NCBI GenBank assembly: GCA_025356665.1
Contig: JANXRV010000108.1
Coordinates: 7,327-71,326 of the forward strand
Length of the DNA: 64,000 nt
Source: CAITSH01 sp025356665
Lineage (GTDB): Bacteria > Pseudomonadota > Gammaproteobacteria > Burkholderiales > SG8-39
Direction: 5' to 3'
Of this stretch, positions 48,319 through 56,174 are shown one piece after another. The notes beneath the pieces are model-generated. The model saw only the letters and a list, made by a program, of their open reading frames with translations. It did not search any database and was not told the DNA's origin. Position 1 is the first letter of the stretch, and every line of letters starts with the position of its first letter. Made by a program: the position numbers and the translations under genes.

Positions 48319-49125
48319 TCAGAGTACGGCAAGCTCGGCGTTGCGCAGGTCGGTCACCAGCATGCAGCCGGGTTTGTGGGTGATGCTGATGGGCGGTTTT
48401 GCCGTGCGGATGGCTGATTGCGGGGTCACGCCACAGGCCCAGAAAACAGGAATCTCGCCGCCCCGGATATCCACCGCATCGCCATAATCGGGCCGAGCGA
48501 TGTCTTTGATGCCGATCGCGGCGGGGTTGCCAAAATGCACCGGGGCACCGTGCACATTGGGGAAGCGCGTGGTTGTCTGGATGGCGCGGATCGCATCGGC
48601 GGCGACAAACGGTCGCATCGACACGACCATGGGCCCGCTAAAACGTCCCGCCGCCGTGGTGGCGATATTGGTGCGGTACATCGGCACATTGCGACCCTGT
48701 TCGATATGGCGCACCTTGAGCCCCGCCTCGATCAACGCCTGCTCGAAAGAGAATGAGCAGCCGAGTACGAAGGTGACAAAGTCGTCGCGCCATAAGGCCA
48801 TCAGGTCGTCGGCTTCGCCCGCAGCTTCGCCGTCGCGGAATACGCAGTAGCGCGAGATATCGGTACGGATGTCAAGGTCCGCACCCAGGCGCGGCAGGCG
48901 CGGATCGCCCGGTTCGCTCATTGCCAAGATGGGGCAGGGTTTTGGATTGGCCAGGCAAAAGCGCAAAAATTCCTCGGCATAGTCCTTAGTCAGGATGGCG
49001 ATGTTGCCTTGCGCATATCCCGGTGTCTGCCCTGAAGTCTGGCTGCTGAACGTGCCTGTGCGAATGAGTCGGCGAAGCTCGGCGGGTTGGCTGACGATCC
49101 TTGGCGCGGTACTGGTGTTAGGCAT
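48319..49125 (-). CDS. DUF1445 hydro-lyase / D-glutamate-cyclase-like protein
   Basis: The 268-residue protein matches the DUF1445 (UPF0317) family: RRLIRTGTFSSQTSGQTPGY, AQGNIAILTKDYAEEFLRFC, RFSGPMVVSMRPF, GVTPQSAI and ITHKPGCMLVTDL. Human DGLUCY, which carries this domain, turns D-glutamate into 5-oxo-D-proline. In Bacillus the family member ycsI sits with 5-oxoprolinase genes. Here the neighbouring fused oxoprolinase-like gene fits that association. The start at 49125 fits the family; the frame up to 49332 adds unrelated sequence. Confidence 0.88.
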   Translation of the reverse strand: MPNTSTAPRIVSQPAELRRLIRTGTFSSQTSGQTPGYAQGNIAILTKDYAEEFLRFCLANPKPCPILAMSEPGDPRLPRLGADLDIRTDISRYCVFRDGEAAGEADDLMALWRDDFVTFVLGCSFSFEQALIEAGLKVRHIEQGRNVPMYRTNIATTAAGRFSGPMVVSMRPFVAADAIRAIQTTTRFPNVHGAPVHFGNPAAIGIKDIARPDYGDAVDIRGGEIPVFWACGVTPQSAIRTAKPPISITHKPGCMLVTDLRNAELAVL

Positions 49126-49277
49126 GTCGAGTCTTTGGCGGGAGGATGCTAGCTTGTATTGTAGTGGTGGCTTGCCGCTATGTCTTGTCGTCGTGGGAGG
49201 TGATGACGGCGTACTGCCTTGATGGCGGGGCCGGATGATCGCATGGATGGGCACGTTAATTTTTAGGGATTGACTGA
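49126..49277. other. left part of the divergent gap (no gene)
   Basis: The 545-nt gap 49126-49670 lies between the leftward DUF1445 gene and the rightward binding-protein gene. This part is expected to hold the leftward promoter, but no clear boxes are seen. Confidence 0.5.
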
Positions 49278-49300
49278 ACAAGGGGGGAAAGCCCCCTTGT
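49278..49300. other. perfect 9-bp hairpin in the divergent gap
   Basis: ACAAGGGGG and CCCCCTTGT flank GAAAG. Neither strand has a T run after it, so it is not a typical terminator; an operator or transcript hairpin is possible. A tandem pair of ATTGGACTCTC-like units follows at about 49344-49370. Confidence 0.5.
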
Positions 49301-49414
49301 ATATTCCCCCGCGTCAGAGGCAAGCCGCTCAAGGGCTTCTCTCAATGGACTCTCCCATTGGACTCTCATTGGCAGGACTTGATCAGCGCTGCCCCAGCTT
49401 AATCTAGTAAAACG

Positions 49415-49443
49415 ATGACAAATTATCGATAAATAGCTATATT
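49415..49443 (+). promoter_or_regulatory. candidate sigma-70 promoter for the oxoprolinase operon
   Basis: ATGACA-N17-TATATT matches the -35 and -10 consensus in five of six bases each, in an AT-rich patch. The leader to the first gene at 49671 would be about 220 nt; it shows no other feature. Confidence 0.55.
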
Positions 49444-49670
49444 GCGCCGTTCGTCGCAACGAGCCCATACCACGGCACCTATGTCACCCATGGTGCCGAT
49501 AGCACTCGCTAGACGGCCGGAGGGTTCTTCTCGCAGCGGGCGTTTTGTTGGGCGAGTTGGCGTGTTTCTTGCCGCTTCTGTCTGGTCTGTATGACCAGGC
49601 GGGCCGTGCCGCCACCTCGCTTTAACGCGGTGCCGCATGGCTGTGAATATGTCAAACGCCGGGGCGTATC

Positions 49671-50657
49671 ATGGGTTTGCCTGAGCAAGTGATGGAAAAT
49701 GGTCCCGCGCCTTCCTTTGCATGGGATCTCGCCAATGAGTATCCCGCCACTTCAATCGCTGGCGAGGGGGATCTTGAATTCGCCCGGCGCCTTGGGCGTG
49801 TTACCGCGGGACGTGTGCGCATTTGCGTCAAGACCGATGGAGCCGCCGGACTGAACACACGCGAGCAGTTTGAAGCGGTTAGCGCAGGATGCATCATGCT
49901 GGCCGATTCTTTCGCCGGCGCGCTCGTTGCGCTTCATCCCTTGTTCCAACTGCCGTCCTTGCCATTCCTCACCCTTGGCACCGACGATGCCCGCCTGCTG
50001 TTTAATCTGGCGCGCCCGCAATACGAGCGCGTACTGACCGGACTGGGGCAGAAATTGCTTTACGCCTCGCCCTGGCCGCCGACCGGACTTTGGACGCGTT
50101 CTCCCATTGCCGACGTCCAGGCCTTGAAGGGCTTGCGTGTGCGCACCTATGACGCGGGCAGTGCCCAGGTGTTCGGGCGAACGGGGGCGAAGGCGTTTTA
50201 CACACCGTTCACGCAGGCGCTTGGCCTGCTCGGGGCAGGCGAACTCGATGGCGTGATGTCCTCGGGGGATGGCGGCGCCGGTGCCAGGCTGTGGCCGGTC
50301 CTGCCGTGTTTTACGCCGCTGCATTATGCTGTGCCACTCAGTCTGACAACCATGAACCTGGCGAGTTGGAACGAGCTTGATGTGGGGTTGCAGGCAGATA
50401 TAGAGGCTTGTGCCGCGGCCACAATGCGGTCGTTGTGGCAGCGCATGGGCGCGCGTGTCGAGGAAAATTATGGCCGTTTGCGGCAGGCTGGCGGTGTTGT
50501 CGCGCCTGCGCTTTCGCCGGTGTTGCGCGCCGCTTTTGCCGCGGCGGCCGAAATTGTTATGAACGACTGGCTCGCGCAAGCGGGCGACGAAGGAAAAATG
50601 CTGCTTTCGGCCTTTCGTGCCGCAAAGTCTGAACAAACCACCGGACTCATACCATGA
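49671..50657 (+). CDS. DctP-like binding protein without signal peptide
   Basis: The 328-residue protein has the DctP fold: FAWDLANEYPATSIAGEGDL, LKGLRVRTYDAGSAQVFGRT with the Arg equivalent, and GELDGVMSSGDGGAGARL. It is a paralogue of the periplasmic protein at 45260-46231; shared landmarks are PWPP and MSSG. No signal peptide or lipobox precedes the fold: the frame is closed by TGA at 49644, and the first residues are MGLPEQVMENGPAPS. It would therefore stay in the cytosol unless exported otherwise. It overlaps the hydantoinase fusion by 4 nt. It could be a sensor, a chaperone or a partner of that enzyme. Confidence 0.88.
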   Translation: MGLPEQVMENGPAPSFAWDLANEYPATSIAGEGDLEFARRLGRVTAGRVRICVKTDGAAGLNTREQFEAVSAGCIMLADSFAGALVALHPLFQLPSLPFLTLGTDDARLLFNLARPQYERVLTGLGQKLLYASPWPPTGLWTRSPIADVQALKGLRVRTYDAGSAQVFGRTGAKAFYTPFTQALGLLGAGELDGVMSSGDGGAGARLWPVLPCFTPLHYAVPLSLTTMNLASWNELDVGLQADIEACAAATMRSLWQRMGARVEENYGRLRQAGGVVAPALSPVLRAAFAAAAEIVMNDWLAQAGDEGKMLLSAFRAAKSEQTTGLIP

Positions 50658-53600
50658 ACACACAACCCACATCACTTCGCTGGCAATTCTGGATAGACCG
50701 CGGCGGCACCTTCACAGATATCGTCGCGCGCCGCCCAGATGGCTCCATCAGCACACACAAGCTGCTGTCGGAAAACCCCGGTCATTATCGTGATGCGGCG
50801 GTGGCGGGCATACGTCACTTGATGGGTGTGGCCGCCGGGGCGGCTATTCCAGGCGAGCAAATCGAAGCGGTCAAGATGGGCACCACGGTTGCGACCAACG
50901 CCTTGCTCGAGCGCAAGGGCGAAAAAACCCTGCTCCTGATCACCCGCGGTTTTCGCGACGCGCTGCGCATCGCCTACCAGAACCGCCCGCGGCTGTTCGA
51001 CCGCAATATCATCCTGCCCGAGCTGCTTTATTCCAGGGTGGTCGAAATCGACGAACGCATCGGCGCGCGCGGCGAGGTGCTGGCGTCGCTGGATATCGCG
51101 GCGGCGAGACGGGAACTGGATGCCGCCTACGCCGAGGGCTACCGCTCGGTGGCGATCGTTTTCATGCACGGCTACCGATTTACCGACAATGAAAAGCGCA
51201 CGGCCGAAGCGGCACGCGAGGCCGGCTTTAGCCAGGTATCGGTCTCGCACCAGGTCAGCCCCTTGATGAAACTGGTGTCGCGCGGTGACACCACGGTGGT
51301 TGACGCGTATTTGTCGCCCATCCTGCGCCGCTATGTGGATCAGGTCGCCTCCGAATTGTCCGGTGTGCGTCTGATGTTCATGCAATCGAACGGCGGCCTT
51401 ACCGATGCGCGACGCTTCCAGGGCAAGGACTCCATTCTGTCCGGGCCGGCTGGTGGCATCGTCGGCGCGGTGCGCACCTCGCTCATGGCGGGCTTTGAAA
51501 AAATCATCGGTTTCGACATGGGCGGCACCTCCACTGACGTGTCGCATTTCGCCGGCACGCAGTTGTCCGACCTTGAGCGCGTGTTCGAGACCCAGGTCGC
51601 CGGCGTGCGCATGCGCGCGCCGATGATGAGCATCCACACCGTGGCCGCAGGCGGCGGCTCGATCCTGCATTTTGACGGGGCGCGCTATCGCGTCGGGCCT
51701 GATTCGGCCGGCGCCAACCCCGGGCCGGCGTCGTATCGCAAGGACGGACCGCTTGCCGTGACCGACTGCAATGTCATGCTGGGCAAGATCCAGCCGAAAT
51801 TTTTTCCGCCTGTGTTCGGGCGTTCCGGCACCGAGCGTCTGGATGCCGATGTCGCGCGTCAAAAATTTACCGCTCTTGCCGCAGACATCCGCAAGGCCAC
51901 GGGTAATGCGCGCACACCCGAGGCCGTGGCCGAGGGATTCATCGACATCGCCGTTGGCAACATGGCCAACGCCATCAAGCAAATTTCGGTGCAGCGCGGC
52001 CACGATGTCACCGAATACACGCTGTGCTGCTTTGGCGGCGCCGGCGGCCAGCACGCCTGCCTTGTTGCTGATGCGCTGGGTATGACGCGGGTGTTCATTC
52101 ATCCGCTGGCCGGCGTTCTTTCAGCCTATGGCATGGGCCTTGCCGACCAGACGGCGATGCGTGAGCAGGCCGTTGAGGTAAAGCTCGAGCCCAAGCATGT
52201 TGGCGAGCTCGAGTCGGTGCTGGACCGACTCGCCGTTTCGGCGCGCGAGGAATTACTCGGGCAGGGCCTGCCGCCCGAGCGCGTGCGTGTCCTCAAGCGC
52301 GTGCACCTGCGCTATGACGGTACCGATTCGGCCTTGATCGTAAAACTCGCCGCTATTCCCGGAATGGTCGCCGAGTTCGAGGCGGCCTATCGCATGCGCT
52401 ATTCCTTCCTGATGCCCAATCGCGGGCTGATCGCCGAGGCGGTGTCGGTCGAGGCCATAGGCGCCTCGGAGGCGCCGCCCGAGGCGATGCCGGCGCCCGG
52501 TACGCGCATCGGCACGCCGCAGGCGGCCCAAACGGTGCAGATGTTCACCGGCGGCAGGCATCATGCGACGCCTGTGTTCGTTCGCGATGCGCTGCAAGCG
52601 GGTGACAAGCTCAAGGGGCCTGCCATCATTGCCGAGGCCAATGCCACCACCGTGGTGGAGCCCGGCTGGCAGGCCGAACTCACGGCGCGCGATCACATCG
52701 TCCTCGAGCGCATTGAGGCGAGGCCGGAGCGCCACGCCATGGGCACCAAGGTCGATCCGGTGATGCTGGAGATTTTCAACAACCTCTACATGTCCATCGC
52801 CGAGCAAATGGGCCTGCGTCTGGCCAACACCGCCTACTCGGTGAATATCAAGGAGCGCCTGGATTTTTCCTGCGCGGTGTTCAACCAGGCGGGCGAACTC
52901 ATCGCCAATGCGCCGCACATGCCGGTGCACTTGGGATCTATGGGCGAATCGATACGCACGGTGATTCGCGAGAACACCGGCAAGATGAAAGCCGGCAACG
53001 TCTACGTGCTCAACGCGCCCTACAACGGCGGCACCCACCTGCCCGACATTACCGTCATTACGCCAGTGTTCGACGATGCTGGCGAGCACATCCTGTTCTA
53101 CGTTGGTTCACGCGGCCATCATGCCGACATCGGCGGCATCACGCCCGGATCCATGCCGCCCTACAGCAAGCACATTGAAGAGGAAGGTGTGCTTATCGAC
53201 AACTTCCTGCTGGTCGAGGAAGGGCGTCTGCGCGAGGCCGAAACCGTGGCGCTGCTGCAATCGGCCAAGTACCCGACACGCAACGTCGAGCAGAACATGG
53301 CCGACCTGCGCGCCATGATTGCCGCCAATGAAAAAGGCGTTCAGGAACTGCGCCGCATGGTTGCCCACTTCGGTCTGGAAGTGGTGCACGCCTATATGCG
53401 CCATGTGCAGGACAACGCCGAGGAGGCGGTGCGCCGCGTCATCGACGTGCTAAAGGACGGCGCTTTTGAATACGAGATGGACAACGGCGGTCTGATCAAG
53501 GTCAGGATCACCATCAATAAAAAGAGTCGCAGCGCGGTTATTGATTTCACCGGCACCTCGGCGCAACTGCCCAACAACTTCAACGCGCCCTCGGCGGTTT

Positions 53601-54280
53601 GCATGGCGGCGGTGCTCTATGTGTTCCGCAGCCTCGTCGACGACGATATTCCACTCAACGCCGGCTGCCTCAAACCTTTGGAGGTGATCATCCCTGAAGG
53701 GTCAATGCTCAACCCGCGCTTCCCTGCGGCGGTGGTGGCCGGTAACGTCGAAACCTCACAATGCCTGACCGACACGCTGTACGGCGCTTTGGGCGTCATG
53801 GGCGCTTCGCAGGGCACCATGAACAACTTTACTTTCGGCAACAAGACCTACCAGTATTACGAAACCATTTCCGGCGGCTCGGGCGCGGGCGAGGGTTTCA
53901 ACGGCACCGACGTCGTGCAGACGCATATGACCAATTCACGTCTGACCGACCCCGAGGTGCTTGAATGGCGTTTCCCGGTGCTGTTGGAGAGTTTTGAAAT
54001 CAAACAGGGCTCGGGCGGAGGCGGGCGCTGGCATGGCGGCAACGGCGCGGTGCGTCGCGTGCGCTTTCTTGAGGCCATGACGGCGGCCATCCTGTCGGGT
54101 CACAGGCGCATTCCGCCTTACGGCATGGCCGGTGGCCTGCCGGCCCAGGTCGGGCGCAACCGCGTCGAACGCATCGACGGCAGCATCGAAGAACTCGGCG
54201 GGGCGGACCAGGCGGAAATGAATCCCGGTGATGTGTTCGTGATTGAAACGCCGGGCGGCGGGGGATTCGGAAAGGCCTAG
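50654..54280 (+). CDS. fused HyuA-HyuB hydantoinase / 5-oxoprolinase
   Basis: The 1208-residue protein joins two subunits. HyuA (about 1-690) has WIDRGGTFTDIVARRPDG, VKMGTTVATNALLERKGEKT and FDMGGTSTDVSHFAGTQ (actin-like ATPase fold). HyuB (from about 696) begins PVMLEIFNNLYMSIAEQMGL and contains ERLDFSCAVFNQAGELIANA and VLNAPYNGGTHLPDITVITP. Fused enzymes of this size include ATP-dependent 5-oxoprolinase (as in eukaryotes) and some bacterial hydantoinases. The substrate is therefore 5-oxoproline, a hydantoin or a similar lactam; context points to 5-oxoproline. It is translationally coupled to the preceding binding-protein gene. Confidence 0.94.
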   Translation: MNTQPTSLRWQFWIDRGGTFTDIVARRPDGSISTHKLLSENPGHYRDAAVAGIRHLMGVAAGAAIPGEQIEAVKMGTTVATNALLERKGEKTLLLITRGFRDALRIAYQNRPRLFDRNIILPELLYSRVVEIDERIGARGEVLASLDIAAARRELDAAYAEGYRSVAIVFMHGYRFTDNEKRTAEAAREAGFSQVSVSHQVSPLMKLVSRGDTTVVDAYLSPILRRYVDQVASELSGVRLMFMQSNGGLTDARRFQGKDSILSGPAGGIVGAVRTSLMAGFEKIIGFDMGGTSTDVSHFAGTQLSDLERVFETQVAGVRMRAPMMSIHTVAAGGGSILHFDGARYRVGPDSAGANPGPASYRKDGPLAVTDCNVMLGKIQPKFFPPVFGRSGTERLDADVARQKFTALAADIRKATGNARTPEAVAEGFIDIAVGNMANAIKQISVQRGHDVTEYTLCCFGGAGGQHACLVADALGMTRVFIHPLAGVLSAYGMGLADQTAMREQAVEVKLEPKHVGELESVLDRLAVSAREELLGQGLPPERVRVLKRVHLRYDGTDSALIVKLAAIPGMVAEFEAAYRMRYSFLMPNRGLIAEAVSVEAIGASEAPPEAMPAPGTRIGTPQAAQTVQMFTGGRHHATPVFVRDALQAGDKLKGPAIIAEANATTVVEPGWQAELTARDHIVLERIEARPERHAMGTKVDPVMLEIFNNLYMSIAEQMGLRLANTAYSVNIKERLDFSCAVFNQAGELIANAPHMPVHLGSMGESIRTVIRENTGKMKAGNVYVLNAPYNGGTHLPDITVITPVFDDAGEHILFYVGSRGHHADIGGITPGSMPPYSKHIEEEGVLIDNFLLVEEGRLREAETVALLQSAKYPTRNVEQNMADLRAMIAANEKGVQELRRMVAHFGLEVVHAYMRHVQDNAEEAVRRVIDVLKDGAFEYEMDNGGLIKVRITINKKSRSAVIDFTGTSAQLPNNFNAPSAVCMAAVLYVFRSLVDDDIPLNAGCLKPLEVIIPEGSMLNPRFPAAVVAGNVETSQCLTDTLYGALGVMGASQGTMNNFTFGNKTYQYYETISGGSGAGEGFNGTDVVQTHMTNSRLTDPEVLEWRFPVLLESFEIKQGSGGGGRWHGGNGAVRRVRFLEAMTAAILSGHRRIPPYGMAGGLPAQVGRNRVERIDGSIEELGGADQAEMNPGDVFVIETPGGGGFGKA

Positions 54281-54340
54281 CGGGGTCTGCACACCAGCTG
54301 GGAACCCGCGCCAATAGGCCGTTTCCAGCCGATGCTGGCC

Positions 54341-55936
54341 TTACTTCAAGTCGCGGATCATCTCCCGCGCCGCGTTGTATCCAGGTGCGCCGGTTACGCC
54401 GCCGCCCGGATGGGCACCCGAGCCGCAGTGATAAAGGCCTTGTATCGGGCCGCGGTAGTCGGCGTGTCCTAGCAGGGGCCTTGCGCTGAATAACTGGTCC
54501 GGGGTCAGCGCGCCATGGAAAATGTCGCCGCCGATGAGCCCAAATGTGCGCTCAAGGTCCAGCGGCGTGTGGATGCTGCGGGCGATGATACTGGCGCTGA
54601 AGTTGGGCGCAACGCGATTGACCACCGCGATGGCGGCATCGGCGGCTGTATCGCGCGCCGTGTCCCAGCACTGCCCTCCGGGCAATTCCGGATTGAAGTA
54701 TTGGCAAAACAGGCTGGCGACATGCTGTCCCTTGGGCGCGAGTGAATCATCGAGCGTGCTCGGGATCAGCACTTCGACAATGGGTTCGCGCGACCAACCG
54801 AGGGTGCGCGCGTCAAAGAAGCCGCGTTCCATGTAGGCAAGCGAGGGGGCGATGATAATGCCGGCACCGTGATGCGGCTGCTGATTCTCGCCCGGGGCGC
54901 TGCTGAAGTCGGGTAGTTCCGATAGCGCCACGTTCATGCGCAGCACGCCCGAGGCACATTTCCAACGCGCCATGCGCGTGCGGAAGGCATCGGGCAGGGC
55001 GCTCGCGGCGATGAGCTTGCCGTAGAGCAGTTTTGGATTGACGCCGGAGGCCACCGCTTTCGCCTCAAAGCTGCGGCCGTCCTCCAGTATCACACCGCTT
55101 GCGCGATTGCCGCGCACCGTCACTTCCGCCACTGCGGCGTCGGTGGCTATGTCCACGCCGCGGCGGCGCGCCTCGGCAGCCAGTGCGTTACTGATTGCAC
55201 CCATGCCGCCTATCGCATGACCCCAGCTGCCGCGCTTGCCGTTAATCTCGCCGAAGGCATGGTGCAGTAGGACGTAGGCGGAGCCGGGCGAATACGGGCC
55301 GGCGAAATTGCCGACGATGGAGTCAAAACCGAAGGCCGCTTTTGCCTGATCGCTTTCGAACCAGTCATCGAGGAGGTCGCCGGCGCTGCGCGTGAGGAAC
55401 TCCCACAAGTCGCGCTGGCCTTCGAGGCCAATGCGCGACAGCTTGCGGCCCAGACCCAACGCGGACCACGCCGCGCGCCAGCCGCCGCCCAGATTGGGGG
55501 GCGTTTCGAGGATGAGTCCGCGCAGCGTATCGGCCATGCGCGCCACCAGCGCGAGATAGTCGCCGACGCGGGCGGCATCGCGTTTGGAGTAGCGCGCGAT
55601 TTCGGTGCGAAGTGACGGCAAATCCGCGTGCATGCGAAGGCAGCGCCCGTCAGGGAAGGGCAGGAAATTAGGCAGGGGTCGCTCGACCACGCGCAAGCCA
55701 TGCCCGGCCAGACCGAGGTCGGCTATGACCCTGGCTTGCAGCAGGCTGACGGTGTAGCTCAGCGTTGAGTTGCGAAAGCCCGGATGAAACACTTCCGTGA
55801 CGGCGGCACCGCCGACGATTGCGCGCTTTTCCAGCACGCGGACCTTTAGTCCTGCTCCGGCTAGGTAGCAGGCGCAGACCAGGCCGTTGTGACCGCCGCC
55901 AACTATAATGGCGTCATAGGTGTCGTGTTTGAGCAT
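54341..55936 (-). CDS. FAD-dependent oxidoreductase, phytoene-desaturase/PYROXD2-like
   Basis: The 531-residue flavoprotein has an N-terminal dinucleotide site (DAIIVGGGHNGLVCACYLAG, then LKVRVLEKR). The substrate region includes HADLPSLRTEIARYSKRDAA, and the C terminus closes the FAD site with YHCGSGAHPGGGVTGAPGYN. The family includes PYROXD2 and phytoene dehydrogenase-like oxidases of unknown substrate. It is convergent to the hydantoinase gene with 60 nt between; whether it belongs to the same pathway is not clear. The frame starts at 55936. Confidence 0.92.
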   Translation of the reverse strand: MLKHDTYDAIIVGGGHNGLVCACYLAGAGLKVRVLEKRAIVGGAAVTEVFHPGFRNSTLSYTVSLLQARVIADLGLAGHGLRVVERPLPNFLPFPDGRCLRMHADLPSLRTEIARYSKRDAARVGDYLALVARMADTLRGLILETPPNLGGGWRAAWSALGLGRKLSRIGLEGQRDLWEFLTRSAGDLLDDWFESDQAKAAFGFDSIVGNFAGPYSPGSAYVLLHHAFGEINGKRGSWGHAIGGMGAISNALAAEARRRGVDIATDAAVAEVTVRGNRASGVILEDGRSFEAKAVASGVNPKLLYGKLIAASALPDAFRTRMARWKCASGVLRMNVALSELPDFSSAPGENQQPHHGAGIIIAPSLAYMERGFFDARTLGWSREPIVEVLIPSTLDDSLAPKGQHVASLFCQYFNPELPGGQCWDTARDTAADAAIAVVNRVAPNFSASIIARSIHTPLDLERTFGLIGGDIFHGALTPDQLFSARPLLGHADYRGPIQGLYHCGSGAHPGGGVTGAPGYNAAREMIRDLK

Positions 55937-56174
55937 TGTTTTGGATGAAGATTCTATGTGAACAGGTGTGCGGCAGCGTGAAGCAGTTCCTTCACCGCCT
56001 CAGTCAGAATCCCTATAATGACTGTAAATTCATAGGAAATCAGTCTTTTCCAACAGCCGCAAGATTGTGAGGGTGTGCCTGTGGAGCGCGCACGCGGGGG
56101 CTGTGTTTGCCACCCTGAACGCGAAGCCAGAGACCTGTCCCCCGACAGCCTAGACCTGAACCTGAAAGACGAGC

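Noticed and set aside
49278..49300. Rho-independent terminator
   Set aside because: The stem is perfect, but no T run follows on either strand.
50672..52102. A 476-codon open frame on the minus strand
   Set aside because: It is the antisense shadow of the HyuA part of the fusion, is rich in His/Arg/Gly, and has no family motifs.
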